Source of the DNA: Patella vulgata
Taxonomy: Eukaryota > Mollusca > Gastropoda > Patellidae
Direction of reading: 5' to 3'
Assembly: GCF_932274485.2 (NCBI RefSeq)
Contig: NC_065879.2
Location: forward strand, 63,509,459 to 63,573,458
Length of the DNA stretch: 64,000 nucleotides
In this document: positions 28,101 through 38,440 of the stretch, piece by piece
Layout: the number at the start of each line of letters is the position of its first letter
Numbering within the stretch: position 1 is the first letter of the stretch
The notes under the pieces: generated by a model
Database searches by the model: none
Told to the model about the DNA's origin: nothing
What the model saw: the letters and a program-made list of their open reading frames with translations, nothing else
Position numbers and translations under genes: made by a program

Positions 28101-31100
28101 GTAGGACATTTATTGTCCCCTTAAAGGGGCATTATGGAAGATTAGATAAAGAGCTGGCAGTTCTCACTATAATAGTTAACCAGCAGCTGCCAGGCAAGAT
28201 ACGCCCACATTTTGCAAGAGATGGATAGAGAACAAGCTAAAAAAAAAAAGTGATTTTTCGTACAATCAAGGGCCATAATTCAGGAAGTTAAGATATGATA
28301 TGCACGAATATTGAAAGGAACCAAGAACTTTGGGTTATAAAGATATATTTCAAGTTTCATCAAAATCGGATCAAAATTGTGACTTCTAGAGGGTCCACCC
28401 ACAACCTTGATGTACCATATATTTTATTTGCGAACGAGAAGCGGCAATTTTGTCCGGCAGTTATGGTCGAACTCAGCCATTATTAGGGTGCAATGGTGAT
28501 ATATTCAAACGTTTTTCTCAATAGGATAAAAATTGTGACCTCTAGAGGGACCACAAGCCAATAACGTGATTTATCGTACAATCAGGGGCCATAATTCAGG
28601 AAGTTACGATCCTATATACATGAATATCGACAGGAACCAAGATATTTGGGTTATAAAGTAATAAACATGTGTTTCATGTTTCATCAAAATCGGATCAAAA
28701 TTGTGACCTCAGGAGTATCCACAAGCTAAAAACAGGATTTTTCGTACAATCAGGGGCCATAATTCAGGAAGTTATAATCCCATATGCACAAATACCGTAA
28801 GGAACCAAGATCTTTGGGTTATAACCATGCATTTCAAGTTTCATCAAAATCAGATGAAAATTGTCACCTCCAGAGTGTCCACAAGCTAAAAACGTGATTT
28901 TTTTTATACAATCAGGGGCTATAATCCATGAAGTTACATGTATGGTTCGATACATGCCAATATCGAAAGGAACCGAGATCTTTGGGAGATAGGCCTATGT
29001 TTCAAGTTTCATCAAAATCGGATAAAATTGTGACCTGTAGAGTGTCCACAAACAAATTGTGGACGGACAGGGGCGTCGACAATATAGTCTTATAGATAAT
29101 GTACATTTAAAGGGAATATGCTGAAAATTGCTCCACACTGAACCGAGATATTTGTGATTGAATTTTAGGCCTAGCCTCAAGCAGCAGATCGGGGCCCTGT
29201 TTCACAAAAATTTAAATCTCCTTAAAATCGTCTTAAACTAAAATTCCATCCTAACTTAAGATAGATGCGTTTCACAAATCAATTTTAAGCATTTTAGATA
29301 AAATCCACTAAAATAATATTGTAAGTTAAAATTCTATCTTAACTTAAAATAGTGGCGTTTCACAAAGCTATTTTAGGGACAATTTTAACTAAAATCAATT
29401 TTAATTTAGGACAGCCGTCACCCTCTCCTAACTTAAAATCACGACATTAACAAACATTGATTAGAGCTACGTTGTGGGATCTATTGCGACATATGGATAT
29501 ATTTGGAATGATGATAATATTGCCAATGGCCCTGGTTGTATAATTTAAACATACTATCATTCACAAAAATAATTCTCATTCATTTTTTTTTATTGCATGG
29601 GATTTGGGAAATATAGCTGCGGCCCACTTTAAGGCAATATAAGCAATTAGATGACGCCCCAAATTAAAACCCCAAGAACAAAAAAAAACCTCAAAACTCT
29701 TTGTTACTGTTTTATATATTACCATGATTCAAGTATAAATAATATTATTTTCAAATAATTAAAAGACCCCCCCCCCCCCCAAAAGTCCTAAAATAAATTT
29801 AAACACACTTCATATCTAATGTCTAAAAAAATATTTTTGTAGGCCTACAATTGTTTAAAATGAGAGAGAGAGAGAGGCTTTTCGGGACTAACACATGGTT
29901 CAATTTTATTTCAATAATTTGCTTGGGCGTAGGGGTCTTTAGTAGTGTGAGGACACCGGAGGTCCCGGAGAAAACCCAAGAGGTTGGACGTACAACCGGG
30001 GAATCGAAACCCTGTCAGTCCTATAATACTAGATACGCCATATGCAAAGTAAATGAAATGAAAATGAAATGGGGTTTAACGTCCTACTGTTCTGCTCCTA
30101 TACTGGGCTAATGAAGACGGGCATACGCCATAGTGTGCTATGAGGGAAATTTTACCCTGGCAGCGGCACTATCGCCTGCTTTTATATCGAATTCCAACTG
30201 CCAGAGGATCTTTTACGTGCATTCCAATATATACACTGGACCTTGGTTTTTCGTCTCATCCGAAGGACTAGACAGCTGTCCTTGTCAGGCCCTCCGTCCC
30301 GCATCATTGACAAGGGGGAACCACGCCGGAAACCTATGCACAGTATTTATGGCTTTGGGGTTATGATGATTTATAGGAGCCAAGGGTATTTTATATTGGG
30401 AATAGATAGGCATTATCCAATAAGGAGTGTGGCACTTTGGCATTTTCAAATTATTATTGAAAGGGTCCATGGGACTGACATTTCAAATCTAGGCATCGCC
30501 GGAACATTGGTTATTTTGTGTAATAATTTAAAAGTTATTAAATACTTTTAAAAATTGACAATAGTTTAGTCTAGATTAATCGTTTGAGTCAGAAATATCA
30601 CATGTTTGTGACAATTTCTCAGTAGTTTCTGTTATCCAAAATACCATAAAACTACGAAATTCAAGCGATTTAGTTTATCGATAGGCCTACGCATTATTTC
30701 CATTGAAGCCTGCGAGTAAATCAAATGCCAAGGTCACGAAAGCGACATGCAAGTTCAAGGCCAACCAACTGATAATTTCAAAACAAAAAACATGCAATAA
30801 ACGTATTTATTTCATCTCTCTGCGATTGACTGACCATGTGCAGACATTGTTACAACGTATGAAACCCCCCTCTTTGGTATTGTAACGGTTAGTTCAACCT
30901 GGCAACAGTTTTCAGTTCCGAAGCGTGTACGCTCACACCGTATGTGACCTCACCGGAATTGTGCACTGCGCGAGCGCAAGCAATTTTAACTAAAATCTAT
31001 TAAAATTGCATTTTAAGTTACAATCGATCCAGTAAAATGAGACATATAAGATGGCATCGAGAGTTGATTAAGGTCTTTTCATGTTAATATGTCTAATTAA

Positions 31101-34100
31101 TAATAGTTTATACATGTATAACATTTCAGGCCTAAAAAAACACCTGCAATAGGCAAATTTAGCTCTTGCATAATGTATGTTTAAGTTTAAGGTCCATAGT
31201 CAATTCTGATATAAATATGTCAGTCGTTACTACATGTATTATGTAAAATCTTTGATAATCAAGACTATAGTGTTTAACGAGGATGTGAGATAACATTATG
31301 ATTAACAGAGTTTGATATCAAATCAACTATTGTCTATAGTACATGTAGACTAAATGATGATTATATAACACATTCTGAACAATTTGATACAATTACCGGT
31401 ACTTCCTCATTAACCAATAACCCCCACCGTAAAACATTTTCGCTATCAATGTTCTAGAAAAAGCAAGTGACAGCAATTATCACTATTGTCATTTAGAAAA
31501 TAAAAGAAATATGTAGGGCCTACTGTACGAAGTTTATATAGTTTTTATCTTATCAAATCATTGGTAATAACATAAGAACATGATATACATATACAAATGT
31601 AGTTCAAATATCTTCAATCCAAAATACTTTGGCCTCAGATTAGAGTCTAGTAAAAAATAAAAAAAGAGGTGAATAAATTGAAATATTAAAACAAAAATCG
31701 CCTAATGGTTAAAGAAGCATTACTTGTATATATTTAAGATTCAGATAAAATACTACGGTAATAATAGTTCAAAAATAGATGATGAAAAATTAATATAGTG
31801 AAAATTTAAGTCAAATTACTTTATTCTGTGCGAAGTTATGAGTGTTGGAAGTTCTGACAAAATACGTATTATCCTAGCCACGGTATGTGGCAATCAAGAC
31901 TAAATCTCAATTATCGTACACATGTATCTATTTTATCACTATAGATCTACTCTTAAATGGCCGCGTTTTTCTAATCTACTTAAAATCGGAGCCATGGGCT
32001 TGTCATGTTAATAAATTTTTAAATAATAATTCATAACATTTGAAGCCAGATTTCACTTAGTGAAACTATAAATGCCTACAACAAAACAAAGACCATGTAC
32101 AATATACATGTATACATTGTTATTGTTATTTCCAGGACTAAATCAAAGAGACAATTATCTTAACAAAATCTATTGGAAATTTATTTGAAATATCTAACGT
32201 TAAGTCCAAAAATGTTTAAATATGCTGTAATGTCCCCAAAATGGGCCAAAGCTACAGTACTTGAACATCATTTTAAAAAGCTAATTAATTACAATCCTTG
32301 TTCTACTTTTTCAATTTAGTTCAAATCTGTCATAAGCTTTAGATGAAGTAACAGCAGCATTAAAACTGGACCCTTTAGCTGAAAAGGACATTGCATCTGG
32401 ACAAGCATCACCCAATAAAAATATATCAAGTATGGTACAGGTATTGATAGTTACCAAATTATGTTTGAAATCCATCAATTCCAATCATAACTCCAATTGC
32501 TGTATATGTTGGTCACACATATATCATTGGTAATTTGGATCGTTGGAGAATGTGTCGGAAAAATATATTATTGACTGTTTATCGACACATTCAGTTCTTC
32601 AATGAATAGGGTAAAGCATGTACATTAGTTGTTATTAGTATAATATTAAAATACTGTTATATTCTTCGATTAAATAAATTTTAAAATCTAAGTACCGGTA
32701 ACAAATTTTTTTAATGCGGTGAAATGTCATTACATCCAAATATGTAAAGAAAAGCACTTCTCGGTATTTATTACAAAGGTGTCACAAAACTGTTAGGTAC
32801 TACGACATTTTGTTATACTTTTTTTCATAATTTAATCATCTGAAATTATTTGACAAATCCTATAGATAACAAACCTCATCTCTCAACCCTCTGTGTTTCG
32901 AGATAAGAGATGGTCCCATATTCCAATGTAGCAATGCCCAACGCGAATCAGATCGGACCTCAGTAAGCAAAATTGACAATATTTTTCATCAAAACAACGA
33001 TTATTATCTAAAATATTTCTGCCACATCCAACTAAAATTAAGCATATAATCCTACCTGAAACGGGTATAAATCATCGTATTTAAAATCGAGGCGTTAAGA
33101 TGTTACTAGGAACGGCATGTCTAAAGCACCGTAACTATGAATGGACTTCGATGGCGGTGTACAAATGTATTTTGGATAAAAACAACGCTTCATTAATTTC
33201 AACATGAACATTTGGAGTTAGGTTATAGTTGTGCCACTACATTGGCCTCTGAAAGTTTAATTAGTCATAATTGTGTAAAATTAACTTATTTTTAAGATGT
33301 TACATGCATTAATTAATAAAGAAACTGGGTTTGCCACTTGGAACTAAAGCAAAGGCACCCAAACAAGCACGTCAGTTTTTAGCTACGTTCTCATAGCTAA
33401 GATCCTTCAGATAATATCTGACACATGGATCGTCACCCCTTGGCTATTCAAACTCTGTGTAAGAGTACATGTAGGCCTACTGGTACTATTCCAATTCAAA
33501 TTTTTTATAACTTAAAGGAGCTAAACCGCTAATATTCGGGACCTAGAAATTGGCACAAATGGGTCGCAATGCATATAATAATGTAATATGAATGTATGAT
33601 TTACATTCAATCGTTTCCGTTTTTACTCTAATTTTAAATCAGTTATGTTCGGCGAAATATGCCAGAAGTCTCAATCTAATGGCAATCTTTAGCATCTGGT
33701 TATTCCAGTCTACACCAATATTATTTATTGTGCATGCTCTCCAGATAAGAATATGACGTCACCGTTTAACATGAATTGTGGAATATGTCTAGCCTCGTTC
33801 TTCAAGTCCCTTGTTATGGCGCTGAAACGCATTATGGTACACGATTCGTGTATAAATGTAAAATGTATATTTTGTCTTAAATATTGGATCAGAAGCTCAT
33901 CTTTTCCCGGTAAGATTACAACATCAATGTTGATTTAAATTGACAAATAATTTGTGTTTTCAATATCGAAGACTTTGGATGATACTGAGTTAGAGACTTA
34001 GCTACTTCAAGTCAAATTTTAATGGAAGTGGATAAACGACCGGATTCGGTTCCTGACGAAAATTTACATGTACTACGAAACCGGATATCGTCTCTGATTG

Positions 34101-34813
34101 GCCAATTTTATCACCTGGTTATTAGGGGTCTTTTCCAATATGGAGGCCTCTACAGGCATCCTTGTTGGTGCTAAATTTACGACTCTAAATTCACTTTTAG
34201 AGGTGATGAAACAATTTTAATTTAAGAATAAAGTGACATATTGGCGAAGAGATACGCGGACATTAGAAAATGCAAGAAAGCGAGGAATTAACGTTCCAGA
34301 TAACCCAGAAATTCTTCTGGTGGAAGAACATTTAAGTAAAAAAGTACCGGAAAGAGACCACAACACGGGTACGGTTCCTTTTTTTAGGGTTTGGGTTAGG
34401 GTTAGTTTGGCCAATCAGAGACAATATCTGGTTTCGTAGTAAATTTTCGTAAGGAACCGAATCAGAGACGATATCCGGTTTCGTAGTAAATTTTCGTAAG
34501 GAACCAATTCCGGTCGTTTATCCACTTCCAATTTTAATTACCATGCCGATAAAGTAAAACTGAAGATCTTTTACTCTTAGTTTTTGCCAATTTCGGTCCA
34601 TGTTAAAAGAATTTTCAATCCGTTAATTAGCGGAAAGTAGACCACAGTTTCAATTTTAATCTTCAATTTCAAATTAAGGTGCTATCTTTAATTAATTAAT
34701 TAATCTTTTCTCATAATTCCTGGTATTCTCACCTGATCAATCGGCAAACCAATCACTTCTGTAAGTGGGCTTAACAGGCGAGATCCAGCATAAAATTCAC
34801 CACTACGAACCAT
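13124..34813 (-). CDS. Lysophospholipid acyltransferase, MBOAT1/MBOAT2 type (12 coding exons, complete)
   Basis: Multipass ER-membrane enzyme of the MBOAT family that moves an acyl chain from acyl-CoA to a lysophospholipid (Lands cycle). Coding exons in transcript order: 34733-34813, 27369-27514, 25443-25613, 24992-25102, 24248-24392, 23789-23872, 21574-21667, 21165-21263, 19056-19159, 18467-18664, 16473-16624, 13124-13226. All introns are GT-AG and all phases agree, giving 1488 bp and 495 residues, close to vertebrate MBOAT1/2 as I remember them. Family landmarks are LPIDQVNFVVCQL (N-terminus), RKMPSF, GIMCGPMCFFSDFISFMEGR, KYYFAWKLGEAVNNAAGLGF, the catalytic Asn in DAWNKTT and the catalytic His in SATWHGFYPGYYLTF. 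The C-terminus ends in a Lys-rich tail (KPKTEEKK). Intron 1 is 7.2 kb. Exon 6 (TTNN/TT-rich) is the most divergent part. I cannot tell MBOAT1 from MBOAT2; an invertebrate pre-duplication orthologue is likely. Confidence 0.93.
16790..17490 (+). repeat. Diverged ~350-bp tandem duplication in MBOAT intron 11
   Basis: CTGTTGGTC-CTCCA, GGGGA-ACTTGATT and GAA-TC-ATTCTGT-TCACTT recur in the same order in two successive blocks. Small ORFs here are not supported as exons. Confidence 0.45.
18170..18440 (+). repeat. Minisatellite, ~27-30 bp unit, about ten copies
   Basis: Unit reads AGAATAAATGAGACAACAAA then TTAGATC. It sits in MBOAT intron 10, immediately next to the exon 10 donor site. Confidence 0.75.
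18467..18664 (-). CDS. MBOAT catalytic exon (exon 10)
   Basis: A 198-bp, phase 0-0 exon of 66 codons. It carries both conserved MBOAT catalytic residues: Asn in AWNKTTLIWLRR and His in ATWHGFYPGYY. The acceptor is a T-rich tract ending TTTCAG and the donor is ATG|GTAAGT. On the genomic strand, a degenerate ~27-bp minisatellite (18170-18440) begins within about 30 bp of the donor, inside the intron. Confidence 0.93.
19440..20030 (+). repeat. ~145-bp tandem array, GGGCCATAACTC type
   Basis: About four units with AAGTGATCAAGGGCCATAAC, CTCTGGCAGTAATTATC and AGAGCATCCACAAGATTTT. It ends with GACCGACGGACGCG. This array type is familiar from mollusc genomes. Located in MBOAT intron 8. Confidence 0.7.
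20196..20774. mobile_element. Long palindromic retroelement-like repeat with hammerhead-like motif
   Basis: Nested inverted repeat: outer arms 20196-20310 and 20665-20774, inner arms 20484-20562 and 20579-20657. Each outer arm carries ACTGATGAAGGGCTATTAGC followed by CC-(G/A)AAACGCGTTTTGG, which resembles a hammerhead ribozyme core of the kind described in Penelope-like elements. The origin from a Penelope-type terminal repeat is inference; no reverse transcriptase is present. Confidence 0.6.
23505..23767 (-). mobile_element. tRNA-derived SINE, family 1
   Basis: Minus-oriented copy with A-box and B-box complements (GTGCTAACCATTCGACCATC; CCGGGGAATCGAAACCACAC) and CTAGGTCATTTCGGGACTAA. Its left edge is followed after a short gap by MBOAT exon 6 (23789), so it lies in intron 6 within about 20 bp of the donor. 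Confidence 0.75.
24690..24850 (-). mobile_element. SINE family 2, 5' part (tRNA-like head)
   Basis: Minus strand reads GGGAGCCTTAGTGGCCAAGT then GAGTAAGGCACTGGCTCGCT, a tRNA-like A-box region, then GTTGGCCGAGAAAGTTCAAC. The 3' half is missing. Located in MBOAT intron 4. Confidence 0.6.
25587..25672 (-). repeat. 42-bp tandem duplication over an exon's 3' splice site
   Basis: Two 42-bp copies (ACAGGATTATCAAGTGATAG on the plus strand) span the acceptor and first codons of MBOAT exon 3. The exon-proximal copy has TTTTTCAG|TC; the distal copy reads TTTTTCATTC, so its AG is lost. Confidence 0.8.
25795..25965 (-). mobile_element. tRNA-derived SINE, family 1, internally deleted
   Basis: CACAAACTAGGTCAGTTCAC, CTGTCACGTACAAGCTGGAA and CCACGGCAGTTGACCGAATG are in family-1 order with the centre shortened. 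Located in MBOAT intron 2. Confidence 0.6.
26580..27150 (-). pseudogene. Tc1/mariner-type transposase relic
   Basis: Minus strand encodes MPCLTQENKNRAVGMLDQGA from 27145, then VADRPWPGAPPVTTAAQDRH, matching the DNA-binding part of Tc1-like transposases. Further on is NHHVRVMDWPAM in another frame, matching the C-terminal catalytic part, followed by TIAELAQALQ. The centre is deleted and frames are broken, so it is dead. It lies in MBOAT intron 2. It also carries a perfect 114-bp tandem duplication (26647-26760, 26761-26874). Confidence 0.7.
28105..28205 (+). mobile_element. Fragment of the CATTATG MITE family
   Basis: TTAAAGGGGCATTATGGAAG, AGATTAGATAAAGAGCTGGC and ACTATAATAGTTAACCAGC match the end of the element at 60029-60551. 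Located in MBOAT intron 1. Confidence 0.55.
28245..29080 (+). repeat. ~165-bp tandem array, GGGCCATAATTCAGG type
   Basis: About five units with CGTACAATCAGGGGCCATAA, TTCAGGAAGTTA, AACCAAGATCTTTGGGTTAT and TTTCATCAAAATCGGATCAA. It ends in GTGGACGGACAGGGGCGTCG. It resembles the 19440-20030 array in layout and end motif but is a distinct sequence. Located in MBOAT intron 1. Confidence 0.7.
29188..29425 (+). mobile_element. GGGCCCTGTTTCAC-type MITE, diverged
   Basis: Starts GGGGCCCTGTTTCACAAAAA. Contains repeated inverted AACTTAAAAT/ATTTTAAGTT motifs and GCGTTTCACAAA twice. It is similar in style to the 8946-9111 element. Confidence 0.45.
29856..30025 (-). mobile_element. tRNA-derived SINE, family 1, truncated
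   Basis: Short (GA)n, TTTTCGGGACTAACACATGG, and GTACAACCGGGGAATCGAAA (B-box complement). The A-box end is missing. A family-2 SINE follows within about 30 bp. Confidence 0.65.
30056..30350 (-). mobile_element. SINE family 2 copy, minus orientation
   Basis: Plus strand reads AAATGGGGTTTAACGTCCTA, GGCTAATGAAGACGGGCATA, GGATCTTTTACGTGCATTCC, CGTCTCATCCGAAGGACTAG and GACAAGGGGGAACCACGCC. Some small ORFs run through it; none is a gene. Located in MBOAT intron 1. Confidence 0.75.
32865..33395 (-). mobile_element. Dispersed MITE-like element, copy B
   Basis: Inverted copy of 8195-8800: CTCATCTCTCAACCCTCTGT, TAAAATCGAGGCGTTAAGA, GGTTTGCCACTTGGAACTAA and TTTTTAGCTACGTTCTCATA. Diverged by scattered changes. 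Located in MBOAT intron 1. Confidence 0.6.
33512..34010. mobile_element. TTAA-flanked MITE, copy 2 (short form)
   Basis: Begins TTAAAGGAGCTAAACCGCTA and ends TTAGAGACTTAGCTACTTCA, so it stops at what is the inner right end in copy 1. Located in MBOAT intron 1 and followed directly by another TIR element. Confidence 0.75.
34024..34529. mobile_element. TIR element with 9-bp target-site duplication
   Basis: Long inverted ends (GGAAGTGGATAAACGACCGG / its complement, extending about 80 bp), flanked on both sides by the 9-mer AATTTTAAT (34015-34023 and 34530-34538). The right arm has a 45-bp internal duplication (GATATCCGGTTTCGTAGTAA). A 9-bp duplication fits the Mutator-like group. No transposase. 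It lies about 200 bp from MBOAT exon 1, in intron 1. Confidence 0.75.
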
Positions 34814-34986
34814 TCTGATGATATATCAGACGTTCTTCAAAACTTCAAACTGCGTTCCACTTCGCGATTCAACGCATTTCTTTTAATAATGCCAAAAATC
34901 TAAGATCTCTTCAACTTTATCTCTTGCACGTTTACCATTTTCGTTTAATCCCAGCGAGCTTCATCCAAAATGGCGATGTAAACAAA
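34814..34986. promoter_or_regulatory. Candidate bidirectional promoter / 5' leader interval
   Basis: The 173 bp between the MBOAT start codon (minus, 34813) and the start of a divergent plus-strand ORF (34987). No TATA box is obvious. It must contain the MBOAT 5' leader and probably the transcription start. The bidirectional reading rests only on the tight head-to-head arrangement. Confidence 0.3.
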
Positions 34987-35295
34987 ATGATAGACACTAT
35001 TATCCAGAATTTTATGGAAACACCTTTGTGCAATGAATTTATTAGATACGGAAGCCCATTGTTAACGGCGAATGGTTTGACACCTCTTCCGTTGGTTGTT
35101 AGATTTCTGTTGAATTTTCTGAACGAATTCTGCCAGGGGCACAGGGCAGTATTTGAAACTTTTAAATCAGAGGGCGTTCATAATCGGCCAATGCATGACT
35201 GTGACAAACTTTTGATCCGATTTCTGCCCTTACACATGACTATAGATTCAAAAACATGTAGGCCTACTATAGTTTTATGTAGGATTGGTAGATGA
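34987..35295 (+). CDS. Unrecognised divergent ORF, possible first exon of a gene
   Basis: An ATG-initiated frame of 102 residues beginning MIDTIIQNFMETPLCNEF, with a hydrophobic stretch LPLVVRFLLNFLNEF near residues 33-47 and then a charged part. Composition looks protein-like (mixed Glu, Asn, Arg, Cys), unlike the low-complexity frames nearby. I do not recognise the family. It starts 174 bp from the MBOAT ATG in the opposite direction, as in head-to-head gene pairs. The reading frame runs into a CTATAG-rich repeat after about 35290, so the true exon may end earlier at a donor such as ACAT|GTAGGC near 35260, with the rest of the gene downstream. It could also be a fortuitous ORF. Confidence 0.35.
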   Translation: MIDTIIQNFMETPLCNEFIRYGSPLLTANGLTPLPLVVRFLLNFLNEFCQGHRAVFETFKSEGVHNRPMHDCDKLLIRFLPLHMTIDSKTCRPTIVLCRIGR

Positions 35296-35860
35296 ATATT
35301 TTCCACGTGTAATTTCCTATAGAATTCTGTAAGAAACTATTGGAAAAAAAACCCCTACAGATCTCGATTCATTGGTGCTGCTATAGTTTTCTATAGAACT
35401 AACTTGTATCCTCGAGTCAGTTGAGTAATCCTTCAGTTTTCTATAGCCTTTGTGGTAAAAACTATAGTTTATTATAGAACTAACTTGTATTCCCATGTCA
35501 ACTGTGGTTCCTATAGATTTGGCGGTAAAAACTATAGTTTTCTACAGAACTAACTTATTGTCTCAAATTCCTATAGTTTTCTATGACATTCTGTAGAAAA
35601 CAATGGAAAAAAATATTTTTTTCTATAGATTTTGTGGAGAAAAATATAATGCATGAGCCTTCTATAGTTTTCTGTAGAATTTATATGTATACTGTACTTA
35701 AACCATTTTAACAAATAGCCTACGATAGTTTCCTACATAATATTGTAGAAACAATGTTCTATACTACAGATTTCATAAATTGGTGATGTCTTTTATTCAT
35801 ACTATAGTTTACAATGGAATTTAGTGATACACTTAAACCGTTATTGTACTTTTGTAGTTA
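35296..35860 (+). repeat. CTATAGTTTTCTATAG-rich degenerate repeat region
   Basis: Many short copies of CTATAGTTTTCTATAGAACT and AACTATAG spread over about 560 bp, locally palindromic. No gene. Confidence 0.5.
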
Positions 35861-36133
35861 AACCGCTGTGCTAGCGACGCTGCAGAACGCCTTTTTGTCC
35901 AAAATTGTCGTCTAGCATACAGGAGTTTTGTGTTATGAAATCAGGTCCAAACTGTCGGCATGTAGTGACTGGCATCGTACACGAGGTAGGTTAAGCTTAC
36001 CCCAGTCGAGGAATTGTCAAAGCTAAACGACTTTTAGTCTGCTTTTGTATTTTTAGGTTACTTGAGTAATACCGAAAGTAATTTACTTTTGTACGTCAAA
36101 TATTTCATTATTTTGAGAAAATAAATTAATTAG

Positions 36134-37734
36134 CTACACTGTTAGAAATAAATGTTAATTTACCGTAAGAATGTGGTAAAATATTTACGTAGTTGTATGT
36201 TATTTTACAAATGTATGTTTTATTACACCAAACAGAAGTGATAGTACAAATAGTCGTACAAAAAACATATTATACAGGTGATTTTACCGTGAAATAATTT
36301 ATTTTTACATACGTAACGTCAAAATACAGTAATGTTCAGTGTATTCAAACTATAGGAAGATGTACCGTAGCCCAAATTGGTTGTCGTAAAATGTTGAAAT
36401 CACAGAAATGTTTTATTCAATAGTAATGAAAGCAAACCTTGAAATATTTTTGTTAACATTTCTCAACACACAACCAATTAACAGTGACCGTTGAAGTCCA
36501 CAACCAAATAGCAAATGATGTTACGACAACCACCAGGAAAACTGTCAGAAATGTATGTAAAATTACAGTAGTACAAGGGTTTTTTGTATCTCAATTATCG
36601 GTATATTTTACAACATACTACTTTTACCAAGTCTAATGTATTTTTACCGAGTTTCAAGTATGTTTATCGAGTTTCATGTCTTTTTGACAATAAGTGGCGA
36701 TCGAATCAAAGACATATTCAAAATCCTGTAAAAATACATATAATGTAATAAAATTGAACTGAAAGTAACGCAGCAAGCGTGTTACTTTACAGATTTTACG
36801 TTTGTTCACATTATTATGTAATTTACTTTTAGGTAAGAAATATAAGTAAAATTACAGCAGTTAAAGAATTTGTTTTACCTTAAAATATTGAACGGAAAAT
36901 AACATAGCCAGCATGTCATTTTACAGACTTACGTTTATTCACGTTATTTTGTAAATTTACTTATTCGGTAAATTTACTTATTCGGTAAATTTACTATCTC
37001 TTATTGTATTTTAGTATTCCATAGAAACAAAACATTCCTAATAATTATCTTCTTATGGTATTCATTTCAATTTATTAACCATAATATGGACAATCACATC
37101 TTGTAAATTTAGTATATTGCATGTCATGTATATCTAGTTTCCATTATTTATAAGATCTATAAAGTGTGTTGATATTTAGCGTACGTTAATCAGTTTGTAA
37201 GTATTTTCTTAAATGCATAAAAAAAAAATGTTCTGACTTTCTGGCCGTAGGTTGTATTATCTCGTTTTCAAGTTCACTTGAAGGCGGTAAATTAAATCGA
37301 TTGGCCAGTGTTAGTTGGGCCGGACTGTCTGTAAAGCAGGGTTATAATGCCTGCAAATAGATAGTAACGCGAGCTTACATCTGGAAGCCTGGAACCATGC
37401 TCTCGTCTACCAAACAGGATTATCGATATTCAATATATATCAAAGTGAAATTAATACGAAATATTTTACACCGGGGCTATTGCTCGAATCTTGCATGTAA
37501 AATTACCAATATTAGTATGTTTAACAAAAGTGTAAATTAACAGTGTGATGTATTTTTACAAGAAATGTAAATTAACATTGTGATGTAGTTTTACAAGAAA
37601 TGTAAATTAACAGATATGTCTTTCTACAGTAAATTGTTAAATAACTAATGGTGTAATTTTACCTATGATTTAGGGGCAACTTTTGCTGCCCGTAATTTTA
37701 GGGTAAAATAACCAAAATATTTTTAACAGTGTAC
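36134..37734. mobile_element. Non-coding TIR element with GTAAATTTAC-rich interior
   Basis: Ends TACACTGTTAGAAATAAATG and the complement of ATTTTTAACAGTGTA pair over about 15 bp, with TA at both edges. The interior is packed with GTAAAATTAC / GTAAATTAAC variants in both directions. No open frame resembling a transposase. Confidence 0.6.
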
Positions 37735-38123
37735 CTTATTCAATGTTGTTTCTATATTTTCTCTCCTACCAACATTACTTAAAATGGTTTTGTACAATCG
37801 AAAGAACTAAGCCCACCCGGAGATGAATGGTTATCACCACCCTCGGTATTGCCAGTAGTCCCACTCCGTTCTACTGCAGTATACCCTGGGTTCATCCATG
37901 GGGTATTCACGTATTCAAATTATCTGCCCTTGATCGTAGCACGATTCTACAAACCAATAAAAACAGTTTACAAACCAGTCTTTACCTCATTGTTTACGTT
38001 TACAATAATATGGTGGCTTGTTACTTTTAACCCAGTCTAATATACTTACAGTACTTCAATGTATGTATAACTTATATAACTTCTTACTCATATACTGTAA
38101 AAATGATAAATTCAAATATTACA

Positions 38124-38440
38124 GTTGAAGTTGTATCCCGGTGGTGGCCGAGAGAGTTTATCGGGATTTTCCGGCTTGGTACCTCCTGCAGAGGGCCCGG
38201 CAAGGGAACACATATAGTCGTTTGGATGGGACAAAAACCGAGGTCCCGTGTCCTCACTGATGTGCACGTAAAAGAACCTTTGGCAGTTGGAATTCGAAAT
38301 AAGAGTATAGGCGCCGTATTGCCGCTGTCCGGGCAAAATTTCCCTCATAGCACACTGTATGGCGTATGCCCGTCTTCAGCATCCCAGTCGGTGCAGAACA
38401 GCAATAGAACGTTAAACCCCAGTTCATTTCATTTCCCTTT
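38124..38440 (+). mobile_element. SINE family 2, near full-length
   Basis: Reads GTATCCCGGTGGTGGCCGAG, GAGGGCCCGGCAAGGGAACA, TTGGATGGGACAAAAACCGA, GATGTGCACGTAAAAGAACC and CACTGTATGGCGTATGCCCG. Ends AACGTTAAACCCCAGTTCAT. This is the best copy for defining the family in this window. Confidence 0.75.

Noticed and set aside
30133-30551. Overlapping ORFs of 77 and 102 residues
   Set aside because: They run through a family-2 SINE; the same sequence recurs non-coding at several places.
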